A stretch of DNA of 26,913 bases from JAVBQG01 sp031549185 (lineage in GTDB: Bacteria > Synergistota > Synergistia > Synergistales > Synergistaceae). The position numbers and the translations under genes were made by a program. Position 1 is the stretch's first letter. Each line of letters begins with the position of its first letter. Of the stretch, positions 1 through 6,647 are shown piece by piece. The stretch is taken from assembly GCA_031549185.1 (NCBI GenBank), contig JAVBQG010000063.1:1-26913 (forward strand), written 5' to 3'. A model generated the notes under the pieces. That model made no database searches, was not told where the DNA came from, and worked only from the letters and a program-made list of their open reading frames with translations.

Positions 1-31
1 GGCAGCTTTTGCGTGGCACATGCTGTTCTAA
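1..31 (+). CDS. C-terminal end of an upstream gene (partial, unidentified)
   Basis: A frame open from the left edge reads AAFAWHMLF and stops at TAA (29-31). A small inverted repeat follows 9 nt later, as expected at a gene end. Only about nine residues are visible, so no family can be assigned. It could be a chance open frame; its position ahead of a same-strand phospholipid cassette makes a real gene end plausible. Confidence 0.3.
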   Translation, partial: AAFAWHMLF

Positions 32-40
32 TGGGGCAAA

Positions 41-58
41 GAGGGGATATTTCCCCTC
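41..58 (+). terminator. Inverted repeat after the partial upstream gene, possible weak terminator
   Basis: GAGGGGA (41-47) and TCCCCTC (52-58) form a perfect 7-bp stem with a 4-nt loop, 9 nt after the stop of the partial gene. No T-run follows, so it is not a canonical Rho-independent terminator. It may instead be an mRNA 3'-end stabilising hairpin. Confidence 0.35.
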
Positions 59-179
59 CACTTGACCTTTCCCGGAGGTTTGGCGGGCATGCGCGATGAG
101 AAAATTACGGCACGGGGGTGGGGGTAATGGAGATTTGGGATAAAACTGGAGCATTGACATATTTCAGGGGGGATTTTTC

Positions 180-791
180 TTGCCTTCGATTTACGATTTG
201 AAGACCGATTTTCAGAATATCCTGCGCCCCACCGTGCGGAAGCTGGCGGCGAAAGGCTTCACGGCGAACCAGGTGACCGTCCTCGCCTTCGTCCTCTCCT
301 GCCTGATCGGCTGGCTGGTTTTCGTCGGGGCGGCCTATTCGGTCGTCTTTCTCCTGATCCCGCTCTTTCTCTTCGCCCGCATGGCGCTCAACGCGATCGA
401 CGGAATGCTGGCGCGCGAGCACGGGCAGAAGTCGAACCTGGGGGCGATCCTCAACGAACTGGGCGACGTCTTCTCCGACGCGGCCCTGTACGTGCCGTTT
501 CTGCTGGCGATCGACGCCCCGCTGGGCCTGACGTTCCTGGTGACGGTCCTCTCGCTGGCCACGGAGATGACGGGCGTCGTCGCCGTGCAAATCGGCGCCT
601 CCCGCCGCTACGATGGGCCGATGGGCAAGAGCGACAGGGCCTTCGCCTTCAGCGTGCTGGCCGTCGTGTGCGTCGTGGCGACGCTCTCGCCGGCCGTTTT
701 GAACCTCGTCCTCTGCGCGGTCGTCATCCTCCTCGCAATCACCGTTCTCAACCGGATACGGATGGCGCTGGCAGAAGCGGGGACGCGATAG
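180..791 (+). CDS. CDP-alcohol phosphatidyltransferase family membrane protein
   Basis: Predicted to transfer a phosphatidyl group from a CDP-activated lipid to an alcohol acceptor at the inner membrane; the acceptor is unknown. It has 203 aa and several hydrophobic segments. The family motif DxxDGxxAR-x8-GxxxDxxxD is present in modified form: N71, D74, G75, A78, R79, G88, N92, D96, D100. The first and third acidic positions are therefore Asn, while the presumed catalytic D96 is kept. The start is TTG at 180, chosen because AGGGGGG lies about 8 nt upstream. The stop abuts the next ATG, so this is the first gene of a three-gene lipid cassette. The order resembles the E. coli ynbA-ynbB pair, and from memory YnbA carries the same Asn variant; that needs an alignment. 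A standard PgsA or PssA is less likely. Confidence 0.85.
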   Translation: MPSIYDLKTDFQNILRPTVRKLAAKGFTANQVTVLAFVLSCLIGWLVFVGAAYSVVFLLIPLFLFARMALNAIDGMLAREHGQKSNLGAILNELGDVFSDAALYVPFLLAIDAPLGLTFLVTVLSLATEMTGVVAVQIGASRRYDGPMGKSDRAFAFSVLAVVCVVATLSPAVLNLVLCAVVILLAITVLNRIRMALAEAGTR

Positions 792-1727
792 ATGGCGCAC
801 GCCGCCCCGGTCGTCCTCCACGCCATCGGCGCGATCACGGCGCTGCTCGCCGCCGCGAGCGCGATCGTCTTCGCGATGACCAGGCTACGCCCCGAGAAGG
901 ATTACGCGGAGCTCGTTCGCCGGACGCGGAGCTGGTGGTTCCTGGTGGCGCTCTTCGCGGCGACCCTGCTGGCGAACGACACGCTCGCGGTCGTCTTCAT
1001 GGGTTTTCTCAGCTTCCTGGCCCTGAAGGAGTTCTTCACCATCATCCCCTACCGGCGGGTCGACCGGCGCATTCTCTTCTGGGCCTATCTCTCCATCCCC
1101 ATCCAGTTCTACTGGATCGCCACCGGCTGGTACACGATGTTCATCATCTTCATCCCCGTCTACATCTTCTTCCTCGTCGCGGGGCGCATGGTGCTGACCG
1201 GCGAGACGGAGGGCTTTCTCAAGACCACGGCGACTGTGCAGTGGGTGCTGATGATCACCGTCTTCTCCATCGGGCACGCCGCCTACCTCTTCACACTGCC
1301 GCCGTTGCCCGGGTTCGAGGCGGGCGGGCGCGGCCTCTTGCTCTACATGGCTCTCGTCGTACAGCTCAACGACGTCGCGCAGTACGTCTGGGGCAAGACG
1401 TTCGGCCGGCGCAAAATTCTGCCGAGCGTGAGCCCCGGCAAGACCTGGGGAGGCTTCCTGGGTGGGTTGGGGACGTCGATCTGCCTGTCGCTTCTGATCG
1501 CGCCCCTGTTGACGCCGATGAATTTCGGGTGGTCGCTGCTCGTCGGCGCCTGCCTGGCGTCGCTCGGCTTCCTGGGGGACGTCACGATCTCCGCGGTCAA
1601 GCGGGATCTCGGCGTCAAGGACACCGGGACCATCATCCCAGGGCACGGGGGCATCATGGATCGGATCGACAGCCTCACCTTCACCGCGCCGCTGTTCTTT
1701 CACGCCATGTGGTACCTGTACTACTGA
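792..1727 (+). CDS. Phosphatidate cytidylyltransferase family protein (CdsA/YnbB-like)
   Basis: Predicted to make CDP-diacylglycerol from CTP and phosphatidic acid in the inner membrane, supplying the CDP-lipid used by the preceding transferase. It has 311 aa with multiple hydrophobic segments. The C-terminal CdsA signature spans residues 267-293, with SAVKR, KD, then PGHGGIMDRID. An SPGKTWGG segment precedes it, also typical of the family. The ATG follows the previous stop directly, so translation is probably coupled; no strong ribosome site is visible. Because it sits in a cassette with its own phosphatidyltransferase and acyltransferase, it is more likely a specialised paralogue than the housekeeping CdsA, but this window cannot exclude it being the only copy. 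Confidence 0.88.
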   Translation: MAHAAPVVLHAIGAITALLAAASAIVFAMTRLRPEKDYAELVRRTRSWWFLVALFAATLLANDTLAVVFMGFLSFLALKEFFTIIPYRRVDRRILFWAYLSIPIQFYWIATGWYTMFIIFIPVYIFFLVAGRMVLTGETEGFLKTTATVQWVLMITVFSIGHAAYLFTLPPLPGFEAGGRGLLLYMALVVQLNDVAQYVWGKTFGRRKILPSVSPGKTWGGFLGGLGTSICLSLLIAPLLTPMNFGWSLLVGACLASLGFLGDVTISAVKRDLGVKDTGTIIPGHGGIMDRIDSLTFTAPLFFHAMWYLYY

Positions 1728-1728
1728 T

Positions 1729-2373
1729 ATGGGCCGCGCGCTGCGGGCGCTCTTCTACCTCGTAATCGGGCGGCTGCTCATCCTGGTCGTGCTGGGCGTG
1801 AACGTGCGCAACCGCGATCGCCTCCCCGCGCGCGGGCCAGCGATCGTCGTCTGCAACCACAACAGCCACCTCGACACGCTGCTGCTGATGAGCCTGCTGC
1901 CCTGGCGCGTGGCGCTCGACACATACCCCGTCGCCGCGGCGGACTATTTCCTCCGCAACCCGCTCGTCGCCTGGTTTTCGACCAAAGTCGCCGGCATCAT
2001 CCCCATCAAACGGCAGGTCTCGGCCTCCGACCGCGACGTCTTCGACGCGTGCCACCGGGCCCTCGACGCCGGCAAGGTGCTGATCGTCTTCCCCGAGGGC
2101 AGCCGCGGCGAGCCGGAGGAGATGGCCGAGCTCAAGAGCGGCATCGCCCACCTGGCCAGAAGCTACCCCGACGTCCCCGTCATCCCGGTCTTCGCCTACG
2201 GCCTCGGAAGGGCGCTGCCGAGGGGCGAGGCGCTCCTGGTGCCGTTCTTCTGCGACGTCTTCGTCGGAGAACCGGTCATGGGCATCACGCAGAAGGCGAC
2301 CTTCATGGCCGAGCTGAAAAACCGCTTCGAAGAGCTCTCCGCCCTCGGCAAACCGCCGCCCCGCACGTACTGA
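1729..2373 (+). CDS. 1-acyl-glycerol-3-phosphate acyltransferase family protein (PlsC-like)
   Basis: Predicted to acylate a lysophospholipid, usually lysophosphatidic acid to phosphatidic acid, at the membrane. It has 214 aa. An N-terminal hydrophobic segment (about residues 8-24) precedes the acyltransferase block. Motif I is NHNSHLD, with H44 and D49 forming the HX4D catalytic pair. Motif III is FPEGSRG at about 121-127, and a VPVIPVFAYG segment matches motif IV. The ATG lies one base after the preceding stop. Together the three genes could make phosphatidic acid, activate it with CTP and move it to a head-group acceptor: a compact lipid-synthesis module. The actual acyl donor and acceptor cannot be read from sequence. 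Confidence 0.87.
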   Translation: MGRALRALFYLVIGRLLILVVLGVNVRNRDRLPARGPAIVVCNHNSHLDTLLLMSLLPWRVALDTYPVAAADYFLRNPLVAWFSTKVAGIIPIKRQVSASDRDVFDACHRALDAGKVLIVFPEGSRGEPEEMAELKSGIAHLARSYPDVPVIPVFAYGLGRALPRGEALLVPFFCDVFVGEPVMGITQKATFMAELKNRFEELSALGKPPPRTY

Positions 2374-2393
2374 CGACTCGGCCGTCGCACAAG

Positions 2394-2424
2394 AAAAAAA
2401 TCGCCGCCCCGTTCGGGGGCGGCG
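2394..2424 (-). terminator. Rho-independent terminator for the minus-strand gene at 2440-2883
   Basis: CGCCGCCCC (2402-2410) and GGGGCGGCG (2416-2424) form a perfect 9-bp GC stem with a 5-nt loop. On the minus strand it is followed by seven T (2394-2400). This is a canonical intrinsic terminator just after the stop of the 147-aa gene, and it also separates the convergent acyltransferase gene. Confidence 0.9.
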
Positions 2425-2439
2425 AGGTGGTTCTTGCTT

Positions 2440-2883
2440 CTAGTATTCCATGTCCGTGTGGCCGCACCAGTCGTCAATGCAGACCTTCAGTTCCTCTTCC
2501 ATCTCTTCCTTCATGATCTTGTCGAAGCGATCCTGCGCGCGTTTGCGGACCATGTCGATCTTCTCGCAGACGAACCTCTCGGCGGCGCCGGGGCGGATCT
2601 TGTCGAGCGGCACCATATCCTCCATCAGGCCCTCGACGAACTCCGAGTTGACGTCCATGCGCAGCGAGCCCCACGGCCTGTCGTCGGTGTCCAGGTCCTC
2701 GGTGTCCGCGCGGCGGATCAGGACGCTCTCCTCGATGCGGACGGCCTTCGGATCCTCGTAACGGGCCTGCATCTCTATGTAGAAATTGTTCGCATCGGCG
2801 TAATTGTCGTAAACGCTGCTGCCCACAGTGCCGTCCGATTTGCGCTCGACTACGATCCAAACTTTCTCCTCCATCGTTTCCAT
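2440..2883 (-). CDS. Uncharacterised acidic protein, 147 aa
   Basis: I do not recognise this family. The protein is soluble-looking, with no signal peptide or membrane segment. It starts with a short beta-like stretch (KVWIVVERKSDGTVGSSVYD) and ends in a highly charged, probably helical half rich in Glu, Asp and Lys. The extreme C-terminus carries two Cys and a His (VCIDDWCGH). The ATG at 2883 has AGGGGGG six nt upstream; an alternative ATG lies three codons in. It follows the FAH-family gene by 47 nt on the same strand and ends at a strong terminator, so it is the last gene of that unit, possibly also driven by its own promoter. The clean ribosome site and terminator argue that it is a real gene. 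Confidence 0.8.
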   Translation of the reverse strand: METMEEKVWIVVERKSDGTVGSSVYDNYADANNFYIEMQARYEDPKAVRIEESVLIRRADTEDLDTDDRPWGSLRMDVNSEFVEGLMEDMVPLDKIRPGAAERFVCEKIDMVRKRAQDRFDKIMKEEMEEELKVCIDDWCGHTDMEY

Positions 2884-2904
2884 GCGAATCCCCCCTGTAA
2901 TTTA

Positions 2905-2934
2905 GGTATAGAGCAATACACTTTCGAGAATCAA
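2905..2934 (-). promoter_or_regulatory. Candidate sigma70-type promoter for the 147-aa gene
   Basis: On the minus strand TTGATT (2929-2934) is separated by 18 nt from TATACC (2905-2910), just before the AGGGGGG ribosome site. It overlaps the end of the FAH-family gene. The match is modest, so read-through from upstream remains possible. Confidence 0.35.
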
Positions 2935-3704
2935 TGATCCGCGATGAACGGGTTGCTCAACACACCGACGCGGTCGATCTCCACCTCCACGCGGTCCTCC
3001 GGTTGAACGCGGCCGACGCCCTCGGGCGTGCCGGTGGCGATCACGTCGCCGGGCTCCAGCGTGGCGAAGCGGCTGATGTGCGAAATGATCCGCGCTACGG
3101 AGAAGATCATGTTGCTGAAAATATCCTGCTGCACGACGTTTCCGTTGAGGCGCGTGGTAATGCGGGCGTCCCCCGGCATCTCGTTCGTCAGCAGAACCGA
3201 CGGGCCGAAGGGGCCGAACGTGTCGAAGCCCTTCGCTCTCGTCCACTGGCCGTCCTTGTTCTGGAGATCGCGCGCCGTCACGTCGTTGAAGCACGAGTAC
3301 CCGGCCACGTACGACAGCGCGTCTGCCTCGGAGGCCTTGCGGCAGCGTTTGCCGATCACGACCGCCAACTCTCCCTCGTAGTCGACGCGCCCCGCCCATT
3401 CGGGCATGCGGACGACATCGCCCGAGCCGACCAGCGTCGTGAGGGGCTTCATGAAGATGATCGGCTCGGAGGGAAGCTCGTGGTCCAGCTCTCTCACATG
3501 CCCGACGTAGTTGCGCCCCACGCACCAGATCTTGTTCGGCACGAAGGGAACCAGCAGCTTCACCCGGTCGAGCGGATAGCTCATGCGCATCTCCGTAAAG
3601 CCGCCGAACAGGTCGCCCTCCACGATGTCGACCATGTTAGCACGAATCAGGCCACTGTAGATTCGGCCATCCACCGTAAATCTGCAAAATTTTCTCGGCT
3701 CCAT
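2931..3704 (-). CDS. Fumarylacetoacetate hydrolase (FAH) family protein
   Basis: A cytosolic metal-dependent enzyme of the FAH superfamily, whose members cleave or decarboxylate 2-oxo acids, for example in aromatic catabolism, or act as acylpyruvases. The fold is clear: a short N-terminal domain, PNKIWCVGRNYVGH, then DYEGELAVVIGK with metal-binding Glu, FNDVTARDLQ, KGFDTFGPFGP, and ATGTPEGVG near the C-terminus. The length (about 257 aa) is normal for the small FAHD1-like branch. Two ATG codons compete: 3710 is only 3 nt after GGAGG, whereas 3704 has a 9-nt gap and is preferred. A 44-nt repeat and a possible small ORF sit immediately upstream. The substrate is not deducible; neighbouring amino-acid genes suggest 2-oxo acid disposal. 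Confidence 0.88.
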   Translation of the reverse strand: MEPRKFCRFTVDGRIYSGLIRANMVDIVEGDLFGGFTEMRMSYPLDRVKLLVPFVPNKIWCVGRNYVGHVRELDHELPSEPIIFMKPLTTLVGSGDVVRMPEWAGRVDYEGELAVVIGKRCRKASEADALSYVAGYSCFNDVTARDLQNKDGQWTRAKGFDTFGPFGPSVLLTNEMPGDARITTRLNGNVVQQDIFSNMIFSVARIISHISRFATLEPGDVIATGTPEGVGRVQPEDRVEVEIDRVGVLSNPFIADH

Positions 3705-3706
3705 CC

Positions 3707-3787
3707 TCATATACCTCCACTTGAATACAATTTTGAAATCAAAAGCCTGAAGAGTGAGGCTTCAAAACCGGCGAGACCCTTCGGCAT
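3707..3787 (-). CDS. Possible 26-aa small ORF overlapping the FAH-family gene start
   Basis: An ATG at 3787 opens a 26-codon frame beginning MPKGLAGFEASLFRLLIS and ending at TGA (3709-3707). This stop overlaps the upstream ATG of the FAH gene (ATGA) and lies 2 nt before the preferred ATG. Most of the peptide is encoded by the 44-nt dispersed repeat. No good ribosome site precedes it, so its translation is uncertain. It could be a leader peptide or simply an open frame through the repeat. Confidence 0.25.
   Translation of the reverse strand: MPKGLAGFEASLFRLLISKLYSSGGI
3728..3771 (-). repeat. 44-nt dispersed 5'-proximal element, copy A
   Basis: Read on the minus strand the element begins CCGGTTTTGAAG and ends GATTTCAAAATTG. 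By hand alignment it matches copy B (10512-10555) at 34 of 44 positions and copy C (16552-16595) at 34 of 44. It ends 17 nt before the first ATG of the FAH-family gene, in the same orientation as that gene. Within this copy AAGCCT and AGGCTT could pair as a hairpin, but the pairing is not kept in the other copies. Confidence 0.75.
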
Positions 3788-3828
3788 GTTTCAATATCCC
3801 AAAACACACACAAGATTGCGACCCGGCG

Positions 3829-5004
3829 TCAGTTTTTTCCGAACGCCTTCGCGATACGCGAAAGCCCCTCTTCGAGCTGTGCGCGCGGACAGCCGACGTT
3901 GAGGCGCGCGAAGCCCTCTCCCTGCCTGCCGAACGTGGTGCCCGCGTTGAGGGCGACACGCGCCTCGTCGACGAGGATGCGCTGGAGCCCGTCGGACGAC
4001 AGGCCGTAACCGCGAAAGTCGAGCCAGAAGATGAAGGTCCCCTCCGGGTGCTTCAGCTCGGCGCGGGGCAGACGCTCCTTCATGAAGGTCTCGACGATCG
4101 CGCGGTTCTTCTCCAGATACGGCATCAGGGCGTCCAACCAGGGCGCGCCCTTGCGATAGGCCGCCTCGAGCGCCTTGGCGGCGAGCAGATTGAGCCGCTC
4201 CATGTGGAACTGGCCGATCGACTTCCGCATGGCGCCCGCCACGTCGCCGTCCTCGGCGATCCACGCGGAGGCGCAGAGGCCCGCGATGTTGAACGTCTTG
4301 CTCGGCGCGACCAGCGTGATGAGACGGGATTTCAAATTCGGAGCGGCGACCGCGGTCGGCACATGCTTCGCGTCGCCGAAGACGAGGTCCTGGTGGATCT
4401 CGTCGGAGAACACCGTCGCGTCGTGCGCGACGCAGAGCTCGGCCAGGCGCGCCAGCTCCTCGCGCGTCCACACGCGGGCGACCGGGTTGTGCGGGCTGCA
4501 GAGCATCAACGCCGTCACGTTCGGGCGGGCGAGTACCTCCTCCAGGTGCTCGAAGTCCATCTCGTAGCGCGATGCCCCCTCGACCAGCGGGTTCTCCACG
4601 ATCTCGCGTCCGGCGTCGCGAATGACGCTGAAGAAGGGTGGATAGACCGGCGTCTGGATCACGACCCCGTCGCCCGGCTTCGTGAAGGCCTGTATGGCGA
4701 AGGCGAGCCCGGCCACCACGCCGGGCACGAAGTCGACGCTGCGCAGGCTGAGGTCCCAGCCGTGCCGCACGCGCTCCCAGTCGGCGACCGCTTCGCGCGC
4801 GCCGTCGGTCATGATCGGATACCCGAAGACGCCGAAGTCCACCGCCTGGCGCAGCGCATCGACGATCTCCGGCGCCGAACGGAAGTCCATATCCGCCACC
4901 CAGAACGGCAACAGGTCGTCGCGCCCGAAGCGCGCGCCCATGTCGTCCCACTTCATGCAGTCCGTACCCCGCCTTTCGACGGGCGTATCGAAATCGTAAA
5001 CCAA
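3829..5004 (-). CDS. PatB/MalY-type PLP aminotransferase, probable cystathionine beta-lyase (C-S lyase)
   Basis: A fold-type I PLP enzyme predicted to cleave C-S bonds of cystathionine or cysteine, releasing pyruvate, ammonia and a thiol or sulfide. It has 391 aa, normal for MalY/PatB. The diagnostic N-terminus is present (FDTPVERRGTDCMKWD, then LPFWVADMDF). SPHNP and SDEIHQDL segments match the PLP-binding core, and the Schiff-base lysine is K236 in SKTFNIAGL. The start is TTG at 5004, supported by GGAGGG with a 5-6 nt gap. A TATAAT box lies upstream. The FAH-family gene follows 118 nt downstream on the same strand, across the 44-nt repeat. A general aminotransferase activity cannot be excluded. 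Confidence 0.88.
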   Translation of the reverse strand: MVYDFDTPVERRGTDCMKWDDMGARFGRDDLLPFWVADMDFRSAPEIVDALRQAVDFGVFGYPIMTDGAREAVADWERVRHGWDLSLRSVDFVPGVVAGLAFAIQAFTKPGDGVVIQTPVYPPFFSVIRDAGREIVENPLVEGASRYEMDFEHLEEVLARPNVTALMLCSPHNPVARVWTREELARLAELCVAHDATVFSDEIHQDLVFGDAKHVPTAVAAPNLKSRLITLVAPSKTFNIAGLCASAWIAEDGDVAGAMRKSIGQFHMERLNLLAAKALEAAYRKGAPWLDALMPYLEKNRAIVETFMKERLPRAELKHPEGTFIFWLDFRGYGLSSDGLQRILVDEARVALNAGTTFGRQGEGFARLNVGCPRAQLEEGLSRIAKAFGKN

Positions 5005-5047
5005 GAGACTCCCTCCAGCTTTGCAAGATAGGGAAAACTTTATGGGA

Positions 5048-5053
5048 ATTATA
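5048..5053 (-). promoter_or_regulatory. Candidate -10 box for the PatB/MalY-type gene
   Basis: A perfect TATAAT on the minus strand lies 43 nt upstream of the TTG start. No good -35 box sits 16-18 nt further upstream; that region is T-rich. Probable promoter, moderate support. Confidence 0.4.
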
Positions 5054-5188
5054 GCAGACGCAAGGGGCGAGAAAAAATTTTCGGGCTGGCGTATTACTCG
5101 GTATCGGTATGAACTCTCGACACGGCTACAGGGCTTCCATTGGGCGGGATCGTCGGCGGTTAGCCTTGATCGCGTTTTCGCCGCGCGT

Positions 5189-5473
5189 TTACTCGGCGTC
5201 GGGATATTTTCTCGAAGAGTGCAGCACTGTCAATATCTGCAATGTCGTCTTCGAATGACGATATACGATGATGAAAGGAGTATGTAAAACGCCAAACTCT
5301 CTCGTTCCACCGACGCGGCCCGGTTTTCCTATGGCTGGGTAAATGAGGAGCGTGTCTATCGTCTTCTCCACGCGCCCGATGACCGCACGCGCATTGCCGG
5401 GACTGTCCAGCGCGATGAAATCGTATGCCTGCTCCAAGTCCCGAAGCGCCAGATCAGTATAACGTATCCGCAT
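5189..5473 (-). CDS. ParE/RelE-superfamily toxin of a type II toxin-antitoxin pair
   Basis: A 94-aa basic protein of the RelE/ParE fold; family members poison gyrase (ParE) or cleave mRNA at the ribosome (RelE). The pattern is typical: IRYTDLALRDLEQAYDFIA at the N-terminus, a central IDTLLIYPAIGKPGR, then GVLHTPFIIVYRH and a C-terminal VLHSSRKYPD. The LYPAIGKPGR-like and FIIVYR segments favour the ParE branch. It starts 3 nt after the antitoxin stop, so the two are co-transcribed with the antitoxin first. It appears intact. The target (gyrase or mRNA) is inferred from family only. Confidence 0.88.
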   Translation of the reverse strand: MRIRYTDLALRDLEQAYDFIALDSPGNARAVIGRVEKTIDTLLIYPAIGKPGRVGGTREFGVLHTPFIIVYRHSKTTLQILTVLHSSRKYPDAE

Positions 5474-5476
5474 TTA

Positions 5477-5707
5477 TTATTTCTTCCAGCGCGCAAATGC
5501 GGCGGCGACGGCGTCCGGGTCGGCAAATTCTTCGTTGTCAGCCTGCCTGATGCCCTCGCGAATATGTTCGATCTGCCAATCGACCAGGTCGAGGTAGGCC
5601 GTTAAAGCCTCGTTGATGATGTAGCTCCTGTCCCGATCCTGAATCGTCGCCAGTTGGTCTATACGATTTTTTTTGCTCTCTTCGATCCTGAAAGACACGC
5701 TTTGCAT
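5477..5707 (-). CDS. Ribbon-helix-helix antitoxin partner of the ParE/RelE-type toxin
   Basis: A 76-aa protein whose N-terminus (VSFRIEESKKNRIDQLATI, then RDRSYIINEALTAYL) fits a ribbon-helix-helix DNA-binding domain of the CopG/ParD type. The acidic C-terminal half (about residues 47-76) would wrap and neutralise the toxin. The ATG has AAAGGAGGG 8 nt upstream. It is first in the pair and probably represses its own promoter, which lies in the gap shared with gpmA. Gene order, spacing and sizes are those of a normal type II module. Confidence 0.87.
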   Translation of the reverse strand: MQSVSFRIEESKKNRIDQLATIQDRDRSYIINEALTAYLDLVDWQIEHIREGIRQADNEEFADPDAVAAAFARWKK

Positions 5708-5736
5708 AAGTATTCCCTCCTTTCATGTCATACACA

Positions 5737-5765
5737 ATATTACTCTGTCCTACAAGATACGACAA
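5737..5765 (-). promoter_or_regulatory. Candidate promoter of the toxin-antitoxin operon
   Basis: On the minus strand TTGTCG (5760-5765), a 17-nt spacer and TAATAT (5737-5742) lie ahead of the antitoxin ribosome site. Autorepression by the antitoxin would be expected here; no clear operator palindrome was seen. Confidence 0.5.
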
Positions 5766-5823
5766 GCAAATTATCACGAAACTTTTCGCCGAAACAAAAA
5801 CAGCCTATCACGCCGATTCCATG

Positions 5824-5852
5824 TTTACCGCCACGTTCTTTTCCTATATACT
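5824..5852 (+). promoter_or_regulatory. Candidate promoter of gpmA and the downstream peptide operon
   Basis: TTTACC (5824-5829), a 17-nt spacer and TATACT (5847-5852) lie about 40 nt before the gpmA start codon. It is the only good promoter seen before a run of eight closely spaced same-strand genes. Confidence 0.5.
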
Positions 5853-5893
5853 CGAAGTCAAACCGCTTCATCACGCGAAGGGAGTGTCCTTCT

Positions 5894-6640
5894 ATGTATA
5901 AAGTCGTATTGCTGCGCCACGGCGAGAGCACGTGGAACATGGAGAACCGTTTCACGGGGTGGACCGACGTACCGCTCTCCGACAAAGGTTCGGACGAGGC
6001 CGTCGCCGCCGGCAGACTGCTGAAGGCCGAGGGATTCTCCTTCGACCTGGCGTTCACCTCCGTCTTGAAGCGCGCGATCAAGACCCTCTGGCTCGCGATG
6101 GAGGAGATGGACCTGATGTGGATTCCGGTGGTGAACTCCTGGCGGCTGAACGAGCGGCACTACGGCGCGCTGCAGGGCCTCAACAAGGCCGAGACGGCGC
6201 AGAAGTACGGCGACGAGCAGGTCAAGATCTGGCGGCGCAGCTACGACGTGCGTCCGCCGCTGCTGGAGCGGAACGACGAACGGCACCCGTCGCGCGACCC
6301 GCGCTATGCGTCTCTCGACCCCGCCGACCAGCCGGACGGCGAGTGCCTGGCCGACACGGTCGCCCGCGCCGTCCCCTACTGGGAGGGGACGATCGTCCCC
6401 GAGATAAAATCCGGCAGGGAAGTCATCGTCGCGGCGCACGGCAACAGCCTGCGCGCGCTGGTCAAATACCTCGACGACGTCTCCGAGGCCGATATTCTGG
6501 AACTCAACATCCCCACCGGCATCCCGCTCGTCTACGAGCTGGACGCGAACATGAGGCCGCTCTCGCACCGCTACCTCGGCGACCCCGAGGCGATCGCCAG
6601 GGCGGCCGCCGCCGTGGCGGCACAGGGAAAGGCGAAGTAG
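5894..6640 (+). CDS. gpmA: 2,3-bisphosphoglycerate-dependent phosphoglycerate mutase
   Basis: Interconverts 3- and 2-phosphoglycerate in glycolysis and gluconeogenesis in the cytosol. It has 248 aa, the usual GpmA length. The N-terminal LLRHGESTWN motif carries the phosphorylated H9. FTGWTDVPLSDKG follows, then ERHYGALQGLNKAE, the YDVRPP segment and the second catalytic histidine H182 in AAHGNSLRALVKYLD. The ATG at 5894 is chosen because the protein matches GpmA from residue 2 and AAGGGAG lies about 10 nt upstream; the frame is open further upstream but that part has no homology. It is the first gene of a unit whose other members handle peptides; the dipeptidase ATG follows the stop by 7 nt. 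Confidence 0.95.
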   Translation: MYKVVLLRHGESTWNMENRFTGWTDVPLSDKGSDEAVAAGRLLKAEGFSFDLAFTSVLKRAIKTLWLAMEEMDLMWIPVVNSWRLNERHYGALQGLNKAETAQKYGDEQVKIWRRSYDVRPPLLERNDERHPSRDPRYASLDPADQPDGECLADTVARAVPYWEGTIVPEIKSGREVIVAAHGNSLRALVKYLDDVSEADILELNIPTGIPLVYELDANMRPLSHRYLGDPEAIARAAAAVAAQGKAK

Positions 6641-6647
6641 GCCCGGC

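Noticed and set aside
154..159. Perfect TTGACA upstream of the phospholipid cassette
   Set aside because: The matching -10 position would fall on the start codon at 180, and no TATAAT-like box is there.
105..821. Long open frame on the minus strand opposite the CDP-alcohol phosphatidyltransferase gene
   Set aside because: It is an antisense shadow of a GC-rich gene: low-complexity Arg/Asp/Glu/Gln composition, no motif, no ribosome site.
5654..5893. 80-codon N-terminal extension of phosphoglycerate mutase
   Set aside because: The extension runs through the antitoxin gene start and both candidate promoters and is not homologous; the ATG at 5894 has a ribosome site and starts exactly at the conserved N-terminus.
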